A stretch of 18,920 nt of DNA. It comes from RUG626 sp964411785 (lineage in GTDB: Bacteria; Bacillota; Clostridia; Oscillospirales; Oscillospiraceae). The notes under the pieces were generated by a model, which saw nothing but the letters and a program-made list of their open reading frames with translations, was not told the origin of the DNA and made no database searches. The stretch covers positions 1 to 18,920 of the forward strand of contig CAYPMJ010000027.1 of NCBI GenBank assembly GCA_964411785.1, written 5' to 3'. Positions 8,370-15,749 of the stretch are shown one piece after another (the stretch's first letter is position 1; each line of letters opens with the position of its first letter). The translations under genes were made by a program, and so were the position numbers.

Positions 8370-8936
8370 ATGAAGAAAACGGAGAAGACATTTAGAAGGA
8401 AATGGAGATTTGAAATGGAAAACGAAAATGGTAAAAAGCTGAGCTTCCGCCAGTTGAGCATTATTGCAGTGGGAATTGCGATTGTTATGATCGTAGCTGT
8501 AATTGTGATCATTGTGGTGAAACAGAGTCAGAATCAGGACACACAGCCTCAGTATGAGCGCATGGTAATTGATTCATGGACGTCGTTCAATTATTCGATT
8601 TCTGCTGACGGAATGTACACTATTATAGCTGATAATGGAGATGGTATGCTTCAACTTCCCGAAATTAACATGTATGTATCAACTATTCGTGTAAATTTTG
8701 CGCAACCAATCCCGCAGCCAATGAATATAAGCGTTTATTATGCATCTGAGTCACATGGATACAGTGAGAGTTATAGGGTGGGTTTGAATTTTGAGGAAGG
8801 AGAATCATATGCAATAATTCCACTCGGGGAGGAAATAACCACATGTCGGGTGGATGTTGGTATTCACAAGGGTGATTCATTTTATATTGAGAACATAATA
8901 ATAAACGACGACATCGAGGATATCGTGGTAGGATGA
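8370..8936 (+). CDS. Single-pass membrane protein with an extracytoplasmic domain shared with the DUF2142 protein
   Basis: A 188-residue protein with a basic N-terminus, one membrane segment (about 30-50, ending in KQSQ) and an exported beta-rich domain, so probably N-in/C-out. Residues about 94-180 align along their length with residues 86-172 of the upstream DUF2142 protein: LPEINMYVSTIRVNF versus IPCVDVPINTITIEF, VYYA versus VYFA, TTCRVDV versus TTLRVDI, and IENI versus IDNI. It therefore looks like a detached paralogue of that ectodomain. It starts with ATG after GAAGG at 8361-8365; an in-frame ATG at 8415 with GGAG upstream is a credible alternative and would keep the membrane segment. 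I do not recognise a named family. It may be a partner or regulatory subunit of the DUF2142 enzyme, or bind the same glycan. Confidence 0.75.
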   Translation: MKKTEKTFRRKWRFEMENENGKKLSFRQLSIIAVGIAIVMIVAVIVIIVVKQSQNQDTQPQYERMVIDSWTSFNYSISADGMYTIIADNGDGMLQLPEINMYVSTIRVNFAQPIPQPMNISVYYASESHGYSESYRVGLNFEEGESYAIIPLGEEITTCRVDVGIHKGDSFYIENIIINDDIEDIVVG

Positions 8937-9001
8937 GTGAGATGGAGACTACAATATGGGAAGTCGTTATTTCGAAATATACAGTGTGACGAAGGGAAGT
9001 G

Positions 9002-9030
9002 GCCGGAGGTTCCTGCATAAGGCCTCCGGC
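9002..9030 (+). promoter_or_regulatory. GC-rich RNA hairpin ahead of the flippase gene
   Basis: GCCGGAGG at 9002-9009 pairs perfectly with CCTCCGGC at 9023-9030. Inside, CCT (9012-9014) can pair with AGG (9020-9022) around a five-base loop. No T-run follows, so it is not a standard intrinsic terminator. It lies 14 bases before the GTG start proposed for the flippase. It could limit readthrough, protect an mRNA end or affect initiation; which is unknown. Confidence 0.6.
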
Positions 9031-9043
9031 GTGACAGCTGAGT

Positions 9044-10561
9044 GTGTCAGGATATGAAAGGTCGCATGACTGGTTGAGGGGACGAGTTTCAATAAGACAC
9101 AAGAAGTTAAAGCAGAATAATATATCTGGCGAAATGAATGCATCAAGTCCGGTTGCTGCGTCGTTCTGGTTCATGGTATGCAATGCTATCCAATACGGAG
9201 CGAGGTATCTCGCGATGCCGTTCCTCGTCCGCATGCTTACCACGGAGCAGTATGGCAATTACAGTGTGTTCCTCTCCTGGATTAATATCATATCTGTGTT
9301 TGCCACGCTCAAGCTTGAGGGCGGAGGCTTTAATAACGCCATGTACAGGTACGCCGATTCACGGGATAAATACACCTCCTCTGTCCAGAGCATCAGCATG
9401 ACTGGAGTAATTCTCTGCTTTGGAGTGTATCTGCTTTTTAAGGACTTCTTTAATGAGCTCTTCGGACTTCCAACGCATCTCTCAGTGATGATTTTTGCCC
9501 AGCTGCTGTTCTCTGAGGCGTTCCTTGTATGGACCGCAAAGCAGCGTTACGAGTACAAGTATAAGGGGCTTGCTGCTGCAACAGCTGTTTACTCGATTGT
9601 TTCGCTGATTGCGCCACTGGTTGCCGTTTTGTTTGCTCCTGCTGAGAGTCGTTTGACGGTTGCAATTTATTCTGGAGCTATTGTACAAATGCTCTTCGGA
9701 ATTCTCTTTAGCGCGATTAACTATGTAAGAGGAAAGAGCTTTTTTGCCAGGGAATATTGGAGATTTGCTCTTGGCTTTAACTTACCCTTGATTCCGCACT
9801 ATCTCTCCTCCATTATCCTTGGCGAATCGGACAGGGTGATGATCAGTAATCTGGTGGGTTCCGCTGAAGCTGGTATATACAGCTTCGTATACACAATATC
9901 TCTTGCAGTTGGTCTGGTTACGTCTTCTATTAACAGCGCAATAATCCCGGTGGTGTATGACTGCCTTGGAAAAAAGGATACGAAAAAAGTAAGAGGATTT
10001 GTAAATTATCTGCTTCTGGCGGTGGGAATTCTCATCCTGGCGCTTGTGCTGGTCGCGCCGGAGGTTGTCAGGCTCTTCGCCACAGAGGACTACTATGATG
10101 CCATACCGCTTATCCCAGTCATCGCGCTGAGTACTTACTTCACCTTTCTGTATTGCCAGTTTGGCAATGTGGAGTTTTTCTTCGGTGCAAACAAGTTTAT
10201 CGCTGTGGCGTCCGTTCTGGCCGCAGCGGCAAATGTGGCGCTGAACGCGTGGCTCATACCGGTTTTCGGGTACTTTGCCGCCGCGTATACGACGCTTGTC
10301 TGCTATATGCTTTATAGCCTCGCACACTATGTTTTCATGCGGATTGTCTGCAAAAAGAAGATGGATGGAGCAAGGCCGTACAATGAAAAGGTTATTTTGT
10401 TCATCTCTGCTGCGTTGTTGGCTGTTGCTTTTGCTATATTGCTTATTTACCCTTACTGGATCATCCGATACGCGATTATCGCGCTCATTGTCGTGTTTCT
10501 CATCATGCAGAGAGGCAAGATAAAGGAGTTGTTATCTGAGATAAAGCGTAGCTCGTTTTAG
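9044..10561 (+). CDS. Wzx-type oligosaccharide flippase (MOP superfamily)
   Basis: An integral membrane protein that would move lipid-linked oligosaccharide from the inner to the outer face of the cytoplasmic membrane. The sequence has about twelve to fourteen hydrophobic segments across 505 residues and the family's opening pattern, FWFMVCNAIQYGARYLAMPF followed by VRMLTTEQYGNYS. Further family-like patterns are FNLPLIPHYLSSIILGESDR and the later FFFGANKFI. The start is uncertain. GTG at 9044 includes an upstream basic stretch HKKLKQNN that resembles N-termini of related clostridial flippases, but no good ribosome binding site precedes it. ATG at 9134 would give 475 residues, also with a poor site. 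The flippase sits between the extracellular-acting membrane proteins and the CMP-sugar cassette, consistent with a lipid-linked repeat-unit route. Confidence 0.88.
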   Translation: MSGYERSHDWLRGRVSIRHKKLKQNNISGEMNASSPVAASFWFMVCNAIQYGARYLAMPFLVRMLTTEQYGNYSVFLSWINIISVFATLKLEGGGFNNAMYRYADSRDKYTSSVQSISMTGVILCFGVYLLFKDFFNELFGLPTHLSVMIFAQLLFSEAFLVWTAKQRYEYKYKGLAAATAVYSIVSLIAPLVAVLFAPAESRLTVAIYSGAIVQMLFGILFSAINYVRGKSFFAREYWRFALGFNLPLIPHYLSSIILGESDRVMISNLVGSAEAGIYSFVYTISLAVGLVTSSINSAIIPVVYDCLGKKDTKKVRGFVNYLLLAVGILILALVLVAPEVVRLFATEDYYDAIPLIPVIALSTYFTFLYCQFGNVEFFFGANKFIAVASVLAAAANVALNAWLIPVFGYFAAAYTTLVCYMLYSLAHYVFMRIVCKKKMDGARPYNEKVILFISAALLAVAFAILLIYPYWIIRYAIIALIVVFLIMQRGKIKELLSEIKRSSF

Positions 10562-10625
10562 AGCGTAATCCACTTACAGGGTCGTAAAATTATACATTGA
10601 TATTAAAAGGGAGCTTGGATGAAAG

Positions 10626-11456
10626 ATGGATGACAAATATAAGAAGGCTAACAGCATATATGAGAGAGTTGGCTATTTATTGTTGCATGTTCCTTTTTAC
10701 ACACCTAAAGACCTTGTGGTGACGTTTAAATCAAAAAAGACAATTCGAAGCTATAAGAATAAGTACGCAGGAAAGCGATGCTTTATTATTGGCAACGGGC
10801 CGAGCCTTACGGTTTCGGATCTTGAAAAGCTGAAAAACGAATATACGTTTGGCTCAAATTGTATATTCAAAATTTTCAAGGAAACGGCGTGGCGTCCAAC
10901 ATTCTATGTTGCCCAGGACAGAAAACTTTTAGATATATATTGGAATGAAATAGAAAATCTGGATATTACGTCTAAATTTATTCCATTATATATAGGCGAA
11001 AAGTGCAGGTATTCAAATACGGTGATTTATCCAATGCTGTGGCCTTGGAATCCTTATCCCAAATTACCAAATTTCTCAGAGGACGTATCCAAGGTCATAT
11101 ATGAGGGCTATACGGTTACATATTCAATGATTCAGATAGCCGTATATATGGGTTTTGAGGAAATATATATCATTGGCTGTGATCATTCCTATTCCGTGGA
11201 ACAAAAAGCTGATGGGTCCATAGTGGAGCATGAGGGCGTCAGGAATCATTTCTCCAGTGATTACGGGGCGGATGACTGGAAGTCCGGAAAATATTTTGTC
11301 GCCCAGCTGGATAAATCAACACTCGCGTATATGGCGGCGAGAAAGTACGCTGACGCGCACAACATAAAGATATTCAACGCCACGCGCGGGGGCAAGCTTG
11401 AGGTGTTTGAGAGGGTGTCGTTTGATGAGCTTTTTGAAAACGGAAGCCTGTTGTGA
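10626..11456 (+). CDS. DUF115-family protein, probable CMP-keto-sugar transferase
   Basis: A 276-residue soluble protein. GKRCFIIGNGPSL (49-61) is the nucleotide-binding opening of DUF115/MptE-like proteins and resembles the start of GT42 sialyltransferases. The second block, GYTVTYSMIQIAVYMGFEEI followed by YIIGCDHSY (about 161-189), matches their middle motif, and IKIFNATRGGKLEVFERVSF is the usual DUF115 ending. Family knowledge: DUF115 occurs in Maf proteins that handle CMP-nonulosonates during flagellin glycosylation. Two cytidylyltransferase genes follow immediately, so transfer of a CMP-activated keto-sugar is a reasonable inference, though the substrate is unknown. The SD-like AGGGAG at 10608-10613 is 12 bases from this ATG; it is better spaced for ATG 10619, which opens only a four-codon frame overlapping the start. 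Confidence 0.8.
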   Translation: MDDKYKKANSIYERVGYLLLHVPFYTPKDLVVTFKSKKTIRSYKNKYAGKRCFIIGNGPSLTVSDLEKLKNEYTFGSNCIFKIFKETAWRPTFYVAQDRKLLDIYWNEIENLDITSKFIPLYIGEKCRYSNTVIYPMLWPWNPYPKLPNFSEDVSKVIYEGYTVTYSMIQIAVYMGFEEIYIIGCDHSYSVEQKADGSIVEHEGVRNHFSSDYGADDWKSGKYFVAQLDKSTLAYMAARKYADAHNIKIFNATRGGKLEVFERVSFDELFENGSLL

Positions 11457-11493
11457 ATCCGATGACAATTGACAAAGCAGAGGTAGGACATTT

Positions 11494-12372
11494 ATGAAAA
11501 TAATTGGAGTGATACCCGCAAGGTACAAATCGAGCCGGTTTCCGGGGAAGCCTCTGGCGGACCTGTGTGGGAAGCCGATAATATGGTGGGTGTATCAGCA
11601 ATGTATAAAAGTCAGAGATTTTGATTCGGTCTATGTGGCGACGGATGATGAGAGGATCTTTGACGTCTGCCGTCAGCTCGGGATGGAAGTCATTATGACT
11701 GCCGAGACGCACAGAACGGGCACAGACCGTATTGGTGAGGTTGCGGAAAAGATACCGGCAGATCTGTATGTCAATGTCCAGGGAGACGAGCCTTTGCTGG
11801 AGCCCGCCACGATTCAGGCGGCAATCAAGCCATTTTATGACAACCCAGATTTGCAGATCTCCAACCTCATGACGAAAATTCATGACCCTGTGGATGTGGT
11901 AAACTTCACTGTTCCAAAGGTAATTACAAATAAAGATGGCATTGGCGTGTTTCTGACTCGCTCAACAGCCCCATATCCAAAGGGCAGCCTTGATTATGCT
12001 TATTATAAACAGGTTTGCGTATACGGCTTAAGGCCTGAGGCCCTCACATTTTTCTGCGACTACGGCAAAAGATTTGGGAAAGCCAGGCTGGAGGCAATAG
12101 AGGATATTGAAATCCTCCGCTTTATTGAAAATGGTTATAAGGTGCAATTCATAGAGGTGGATTCCAATACAATCGCTGTTGATACGCCAAACGACCTCAG
12201 GAAGGTTCGAAGCCGGATAGAAGAGCTGGGACTTGTTGGCGGGCGCGACGAAATTAATAAGGCTGCCCAATCGTCAGATTGCACAATGCGGGGGGGGGGT
12301 ACTAACCGGCATATTATATATAGTGCCAATCCCTTGCTGCGCTCCCTCTCTCCTCATGAGGTAGCCGCATGA
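11494..12372 (+). CDS. KdsB-like CMP-3-deoxy-octulosonate (CMP-Kdo-type) cytidylyltransferase
   Basis: Activates a 3-deoxy-2-keto sugar acid with CTP to a CMP-sugar. Motifs are VIPARYKSSRFPGKPLADLC at the N-terminus (nucleotide-binding), VATDDERIFDVC, HRTGTDRIGEVAEKI, VNVQGDEPLLEPATIQ, RLEAIEDIEILRFIENG and IAVDTPNDLRKVRSRIEELG. KdsB proteins normally end right after this last motif, at about 245-250 residues. Here about 45 further residues follow and look like translated non-coding DNA. That tail crosses a ten-G run at 12290-12299. The stop overlaps the next start (ATGA, 12369-12372). The start has AGGTAGGA upstream. CMP-Kdo enzymes are typical of Gram-negative bacteria, so the true sugar here may be a Kdo relative. 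Enzyme class is secure; exact substrate is not. Confidence 0.88.
   Translation: MKIIGVIPARYKSSRFPGKPLADLCGKPIIWWVYQQCIKVRDFDSVYVATDDERIFDVCRQLGMEVIMTAETHRTGTDRIGEVAEKIPADLYVNVQGDEPLLEPATIQAAIKPFYDNPDLQISNLMTKIHDPVDVVNFTVPKVITNKDGIGVFLTRSTAPYPKGSLDYAYYKQVCVYGLRPEALTFFCDYGKRFGKARLEAIEDIEILRFIENGYKVQFIEVDSNTIAVDTPNDLRKVRSRIEELGLVGGRDEINKAAQSSDCTMRGGGTNRHIIYSANPLLRSLSPHEVAA
12290..12299 (+). repeat. Homopolymeric G10 tract in the 3' tail of the kdsB-like gene
   Basis: Ten consecutive G residues follow ATGC at 12286-12289. With G10 the frame runs to TGA at 12370-12372, overlapping the neuA-like start. One extra G gives a TAA stop at 12303-12305; one fewer G gives TAG at 12362-12364. Long G runs are slippage-prone in replication and also error-prone in sequencing and assembly. 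Confidence 0.9.
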
Positions 12373-13049
12373 AAATTGCAGCGGTTGTCCCCATGAAGCT
12401 GAACAACAGGCGCTTGCCGCAGAAGAATACAAAGGCGTTTACAAATGGTATGCCATTGTGCTGTTACGTCCTCTCAACACTGCTCAAGATAAGCCGGATT
12501 GATGAGGTATATGTTTATTGCAGCAATCCGGATATTCTTGAGTTCATACCGTCAGGGGTTAAGTATCTCAGCAGACCTGAGTCATTGGACCAGGATACAA
12601 CCAGGATGAATGAGGTTCTGCAAAGCTTTGCAGGTGAGGTTCCTGCGGACGTTTATGTCATGACGCACGCAACAGCGCCGTTCATCAGCGCTAAGAGTAT
12701 CGAAAAGGGAATTGACGCGGTTGTTAACGGGGGGTATGACTCATCCTTTGCTGCCAGAAAGCTTCAGGACTTTCTTTGGCTTGACGGAGCGCCTTTCAAT
12801 TATGACCTTGATAATATTCCAAGAACGCAGGACCTGAAGGCCATCTATGAGGAGACGAGCGGGTTTTATATATATCGCTCCGAGGTGATAAATGAGTATC
12901 ACCGAAGGATTGGAAGTAATCCTTTTGTTGTTGAGGTAGGGGAGATTGAGAGTGTGGATATAGACGAGGCGGAAGATTTCATCATTGCCGACGCGATTTT
13001 TAATCACGTTATGAAAAACGGCGACCATGTAAAACGGGAGAAGAAATGA
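12369..13049 (+). CDS. NeuA/acylneuraminate-type cytidylyltransferase
   Basis: A 226-residue soluble enzyme of the CMP-nonulosonate synthetase family (NeuA/PseF/LegF type). The opening AAVVPMKLNNRRLPQKNTK corresponds to the nucleotide-binding loop usually written IPARGGSKGIPRKN; here the glycine-serine part is replaced by LNNRR. Further matches are SRPESLDQDTTRMNEVL, VMTHATAPFISAKSIEKGID and the terminal VDIDEAEDFIIADAIF, which contains the conserved metal/sugar region DIDEAEDF. The ATG overlaps the preceding stop by four bases and has GAGG at 12358-12361. Its own stop overlaps the aldolase start in the same way. Having both a KdsB-like and a NeuA-like enzyme side by side suggests two different keto-sugars or a division of labour that cannot be settled from sequence. 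Confidence 0.87.
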   Translation: MKIAAVVPMKLNNRRLPQKNTKAFTNGMPLCCYVLSTLLKISRIDEVYVYCSNPDILEFIPSGVKYLSRPESLDQDTTRMNEVLQSFAGEVPADVYVMTHATAPFISAKSIEKGIDAVVNGGYDSSFAARKLQDFLWLDGAPFNYDLDNIPRTQDLKAIYEETSGFYIYRSEVINEYHRRIGSNPFVVEVGEIESVDIDEAEDFIIADAIFNHVMKNGDHVKREKK

Positions 13050-14626
13050 ACACAATTCAGGTTTTGGACTGCACGCTGCGGGACGGCGGCTATGTCAACA
13101 ACTGGTGCTTTGGAGAGAGAACAATAGAGCAGATCTATACAAAGCTCTGTGAGTCGCAGGTGGAGATAATAGAGTGTGGATTCGTGAGCGATGTGAAGCC
13201 GGCCACCGGGGATATGAGCGTCTATAGGAGTATCTCTGAGGCCGATGAGGTCTTTAAGCCAAGGGAGGGCTTTACTGCTGTAATGATGAACTGCGGGGAG
13301 GTTGACCCGTGCGGTATCGAGCCATATAAGGGGGGCACGATAAACACTGTTCGGGTTGCCTTTCATAAGCATCAGATAGACGATGCAAAGCAGCTTGTCA
13401 TGGCGCTTAAGGGCAAAGGCTATAAGGTCTTCCTTCAGCCCATGAATACGATATCCTATCAGGACGCCGAGCTGCTCTCTCTTATTGACTTTGCAAATGT
13501 CAGTGAGCCGGAGGCCTTTTATCTTGTGGACAGCTTCGGGACAATGCGGAAGAGGGATCTGCTCCGCATGTTCTACATGGTTGACCACGATTTAAAGGAG
13601 TCAATCAAAATAGGCTTTCATTCCCATAACAATTTACAGCTCTCCTTTTCACATGCGCAGGAGCTGATTTCTCTCAATTCCAGACGCTGTATTATCATAG
13701 ACACATCAGTTCTGGGAATGGGGCGCGGGGCTGGGAATCTGTGCACTGAGCTGCTGACACAGTACATCAATGAAAATCTGGGAAGCAAATATGACCTTAT
13801 CCCTGTCCTTGAGATAATGGACGAGCATATTCTCCCCATATATACAAAGCACCCGTGGGGGTATTCAGCGCCCTACTATATCGCCGCAGTGAACAACTGT
13901 CATCCCAATTACGCCACATATCTGGCCAACAGGGTTTCTCTGTGTGTTAGGGATATAAACAGTATTATAAGGTCGATTCCAGCGGAAAAGAAGAAGCTGT
14001 ATGACGGCAATCTCATAAACTCTCTCTACCATGAATATCAGGCGCACAATATTGATGACAGCGAGGCGCTGCAGGACCTGTCAGGGCTGTGTCAGGGAAG
14101 AAAGATTCTCATTCTCGCCCCCGGGTCAAGCCTCTCGGCCTGTCGCAGGGAGATTGAGGATTATATCGCGAGATTCGACCCTGTTATATTCTGCGTAAAT
14201 CACATCCCGGAGTTTTATCCGTATGACAGAGTTTTCGTGAGCAATCTGAAGCGATTTAAAAGCTTTGAGGACGCCGTTGAAAAGCTTAAATCGAAGCTGA
14301 TCTGTACCTCCAATATCTCCTGCGAGCCCGGTGTCTGCGCTGTGAACTACGCCTCTTACCTGAATGAGGATGATATAGTTTCAGATAATTCAGGTCTGAT
14401 GCTTATTAACGTTTTAATCAGAACCGGCGTCCACGAGCTGGCGCTGGCGGGGTACGACGGCTTTGACCCGGTGGGCGGCAATTACTATGATGAGAATATA
14501 ACGACCACCGCAAACGCCGAATATCAGGAGAAGGTAAACAAAGCAACTACAGAGTACTTCATGAAGCTGGGGAGAAAAATTGATATCTCGTTCATCACAC
14601 CGTCCTTATACACGAAACGCATATAG
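13046..14626 (+). CDS. HMGL-type aldolase fused to a DUF115/GT42-like domain
   Basis: A 526-residue fusion. Residues 1 to about 300 form a DRE-TIM metallolyase (HMGL-like, as in 4-hydroxy-2-oxovalerate aldolase): VLDCTLRDGGYVNNW (6-20) with R12 and metal ligand D13, the metal motif H192-S-H194-NN, and LGMGRGAGNLCTE. Such enzymes make or break carbon bonds next to pyruvate or acyl groups. Residues about 350-520 resemble the DUF115/GT42 fold: ILILAPGSSL (354-363) in place of GNGPSL, then GLMLINVLIRTGVHELALAG followed by YDGF in place of the middle motif. Start overlaps the NeuA-like stop (ATGA). Inference: the aldolase forms a 3-deoxy-2-keto acid from pyruvate and an aldehyde, taking the place of NeuB or KdsA, both absent here. 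The C-terminal half may transfer the CMP-sugar or bind its substrate. Confidence 0.82.
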   Translation: MNTIQVLDCTLRDGGYVNNWCFGERTIEQIYTKLCESQVEIIECGFVSDVKPATGDMSVYRSISEADEVFKPREGFTAVMMNCGEVDPCGIEPYKGGTINTVRVAFHKHQIDDAKQLVMALKGKGYKVFLQPMNTISYQDAELLSLIDFANVSEPEAFYLVDSFGTMRKRDLLRMFYMVDHDLKESIKIGFHSHNNLQLSFSHAQELISLNSRRCIIIDTSVLGMGRGAGNLCTELLTQYINENLGSKYDLIPVLEIMDEHILPIYTKHPWGYSAPYYIAAVNNCHPNYATYLANRVSLCVRDINSIIRSIPAEKKKLYDGNLINSLYHEYQAHNIDDSEALQDLSGLCQGRKILILAPGSSLSACRREIEDYIARFDPVIFCVNHIPEFYPYDRVFVSNLKRFKSFEDAVEKLKSKLICTSNISCEPGVCAVNYASYLNEDDIVSDNSGLMLINVLIRTGVHELALAGYDGFDPVGGNYYDENITTTANAEYQEKVNKATTEYFMKLGRKIDISFITPSLYTKRI

Positions 14627-14683
14627 CCGCTGTCTGAACTCGGAAAGCCCGCTTCTGGTACTGTAAATACAGGAGAAATACAT

Positions 14684-15709
14684 ATGACGGAGATATCTGT
14701 TGCGATTACAGCACACAACTCTGAAAAATTCCTCAGGACATGTTTGGAGGAATTGGAGGTGCAGACTTTTCTGAACTTCGAGGTGATAGTTTATGATGAT
14801 TGCTCAACAGATAGAACTCGGACTATTTTGAAAGAGTGCCAGAATAGAATGCCGCGTTTGCAGTTTATCCTTGGCGATAAGCTCTGCGGAAGTCCCGGGG
14901 CGGCTCGGAACGCTATACTTAAGAGCGGTAAGCTGTCTGGAAAATATGTTGTTTTCCTGGATGGCGACGACAGGCTTGAGCCTCATTTTTTGGAGCGGCT
15001 ATACTTAACAGCTCAAAGGCATAGTGCAGATATTACTATATGTTCGTATGACCGCTTTGAAGACGAAACAGGCCACGTCCTCTGCCGGGAAATGTGTGGG
15101 TTTCCAGACGTAATTTTCATGCCGCCGAAGGATGACATTCTGGCTTTTATTAATGGTGCTCTGTGGAACAAGCTTATTCGTATGGATTGCGTCGCCGGTA
15201 AACAAATACCAGATTTTCAGGCAGGGGAGGATCTGTGTTTTCAGCTTGAGCTTTACAGAAATGTTAAAAGGATTGCCTGTGTAGACGAGGTACTTATCCA
15301 CTACAGGGTACATGCTTCATCTATAATTTCCAATACGCAGGAGAAGACGGTTTACTGCTTTGCAGAAGAGCTTGCCCGCTTACACTCAGCCGAAGACGCA
15401 CGATGGATGAGAAGTACAATTGCGGAGATAGCGTTGATTCATATAGGTGTATCAATGCCCTTGCGAGTCTGTGATAACCGGCAGGTGAATATGCACAAAC
15501 TTCTTAAATGGATATATGAATACTTCAAAAGCGAATACAACTTATTCCGGAAGGAAGATTATTTGACATTGCACAGGCTTTTGAAGCATGGTGTAAAGGG
15601 TCTAGGGATTTGGACAGCAAAAATCTGTTATAGAATACATTGTTTTCCTTTATATCTTACGCTATATAAGCTACTGACAAATATATTCCATATAGATATA
15701 AAATTCTGA
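14684..15709 (+). CDS. Family 2 glycosyltransferase (GT2, GT-A fold)
   Basis: A 341-residue probable glycosyltransferase. The N-terminal GT-A domain shows VAITAHNSEKFL, VIVYDDCSTDRT (35-46) for nucleotide binding, the DxD motif in FLDGDD (91-96) and the catalytic-base region AGEDLCFQLEL with E182/D183. The C-terminal 110 or so residues are basic and partly hydrophobic and may associate with the membrane. CAGGAGA lies upstream of the ATG. It follows the aldolase fusion by 57 bases and is probably in the same operon. It should add one sugar to a lipid-linked intermediate at the inner face of the membrane; donor and acceptor cannot be deduced. Confidence 0.88.
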   Translation: MTEISVAITAHNSEKFLRTCLEELEVQTFLNFEVIVYDDCSTDRTRTILKECQNRMPRLQFILGDKLCGSPGAARNAILKSGKLSGKYVVFLDGDDRLEPHFLERLYLTAQRHSADITICSYDRFEDETGHVLCREMCGFPDVIFMPPKDDILAFINGALWNKLIRMDCVAGKQIPDFQAGEDLCFQLELYRNVKRIACVDEVLIHYRVHASSIISNTQEKTVYCFAEELARLHSAEDARWMRSTIAEIALIHIGVSMPLRVCDNRQVNMHKLLKWIYEYFKSEYNLFRKEDYLTLHRLLKHGVKGLGIWTAKICYRIHCFPLYLTLYKLLTNIFHIDIKF

Positions 15710-15749
15710 TTATAAAAAACGAAAAAAAGCGCAATGGGTAGGGTTAGAG

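Noticed and set aside
8956..9057. A 33-codon frame (ATG 8956 to TGA 9055-9057) with GGAG upstream, spanning the hairpin before the flippase
   Set aside because: No recognisable features, and its sequence is constrained by the hairpin; spacing and length are easily met by chance.
9450..10327. Reverse-strand frames opposite the flippase, including one of 181 codons
   Set aside because: Low-complexity or charged shadow translations opposite a clear polytopic membrane protein, without ribosome binding sites.
10619..10633. Four-codon frame (ATG AAA GAT GGA TGA) overlapping the start of the DUF115 gene, with AGGGAG ideally spaced
   Set aside because: Could be a minimal coupling leader, but such a short frame arises easily by chance and the main start also follows GAAAG.
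12279..12317. Possible promoter near the G10 tract (TTGCAC and TATTAT) that could vary with tract length
   Set aside because: The spacer would be 27 bases, far from the 17 needed, and no better -10 lies at the right distance.
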